DNA from: Hydrogenothermus sp.
GTDB lineage: Bacteria; Aquificota; Aquificia; Aquificales; Hydrogenothermaceae
Length of the DNA stretch: 6,777 nucleotides
Assembly: GCA_003978675.1 (NCBI GenBank)
Contig: QNYP01000167.1
Coordinates: 1-6,777 of the forward strand
Direction: 5' to 3'
Part shown: piece after piece, positions 6,668 through 6,777 of the stretch
Position numbering within the stretch: position 1 is the first letter of the stretch
Layout of the letters: every line of letters begins with the position of its first letter
The notes under the pieces: model-generated
Seen by the model: the letters and a program-made list of their open reading frames with translations, nothing else
The model's database searches: none
What the model was told of the DNA's origin: nothing
Position numbers and translations under genes: made by a program

Positions 6668-6777
6668 CAGAAGATTTATTACCAGCAGCAGAAAAATTAG
6701 ATAAAGCAGGCTTTTGGTCTTTAGAAGTTTGGGGTGGTGCAACTTTTGATGTATGTTTAAGGTATCTGAAAGAAGAC
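6668..6777. repeat. Right arm of the inverted repeat, probable fold-back artefact
   Basis: All 110 bases are the reverse complement of 6498-6607, and the match runs to the last base of the window. On the plus strand the arm re-encodes carboxylase residues 21-56 (EDLLPAAEKL through LRYLKED) without a stop. On the minus strand, in the gene's frame, it meets a stop at 6720-6722 and has no usable start codon, so it cannot supply a proper 5' end. A perfect copy of a coding segment in opposite orientation at a contig edge is typical of a chimeric amplification product or an assembly fold-back. Confidence 0.85.

Noticed and set aside
6660..6777. A second divergent carboxylase gene or a promoter region at the right edge
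   Set aside because: The sequence is an exact inverted copy of 6498-6607, so it is neither an independent gene nor a native upstream region.
6498..6777. Terminal inverted repeats of an insertion sequence, or a hairpin telomere
   Set aside because: The arms are coding sequence of the carboxylase, the centre holds no transposase, and the centre is native gene sequence, so a fold-back artefact is simpler.
1..6777. CRISPR arrays, tRNA or rRNA genes, defence or mobile genes
   Set aside because: No regularly spaced repeats, no tRNA-like cloverleaf or rRNA sequence, and no transposase, integrase or nuclease motifs were seen on either strand.

Overview
The window looks like a short contig from an AT-rich, probably thermophilic chemolithoautotroph. 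The closest fit is the Aquificota, and within it the Hydrogenothermaceae (Sulfurihydrogenibium-like). This is inferred from the very low GC, the Lys/Ile/Asn-rich proteins, a bacterial pyruvoyl AdoMet decarboxylase, and a biotin carboxyltransferase subunit of the kind used for 2-oxoglutarate or pyruvate carboxylation in the reductive TCA cycle. No rRNA or other definitive marker is present, so the assignment is tentative.

Layout: bases 2-694 (+) hold the C-terminal three quarters of a circularly permuted YlqF/RbgA-like ribosome-assembly GTPase, cut by the left edge. Three bases later, and probably in the same transcript, comes a 902-aa secreted protein (698-3406, +). It combines an M1-type metallopeptidase domain, a ChaN/Tiki-type domain and a C-terminal PDZ domain. 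A separate unit follows with speH (3491-3916, +), which starts at TTG behind a GGAGG ribosome binding site and ends at a probable terminator. Next is a two-gene unit (4042-4807, +): an Rrf2-family regulator with IscR-like Cys/His ligands and a small cupin. Its promoter has a perfect TATAAT box overlapped by a tandem repeat that could be an operator. Converging on it from the right is the biotin-carrying carboxyltransferase subunit (4836-6665, -), with a hairpin between the two stop codons.

The right edge is abnormal. The last 110 bases (6668-6777) are a perfect reverse complement of 6498-6607, separated by a 60-base unique centre. This folds the carboxylase gene back on itself and removes its true start. 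It is most likely an amplification or assembly fold-back, not biology, so bases beyond about 6667 should not be read as the upstream region of that gene.

The genes are mostly housekeeping or metabolic: ribosome assembly, polyamine synthesis, carboxylation, and Fe-S or redox-responsive regulation. The most interesting protein is the three-domain secreted one. I see no CRISPR array, tRNA, rRNA, transposase or defence system.
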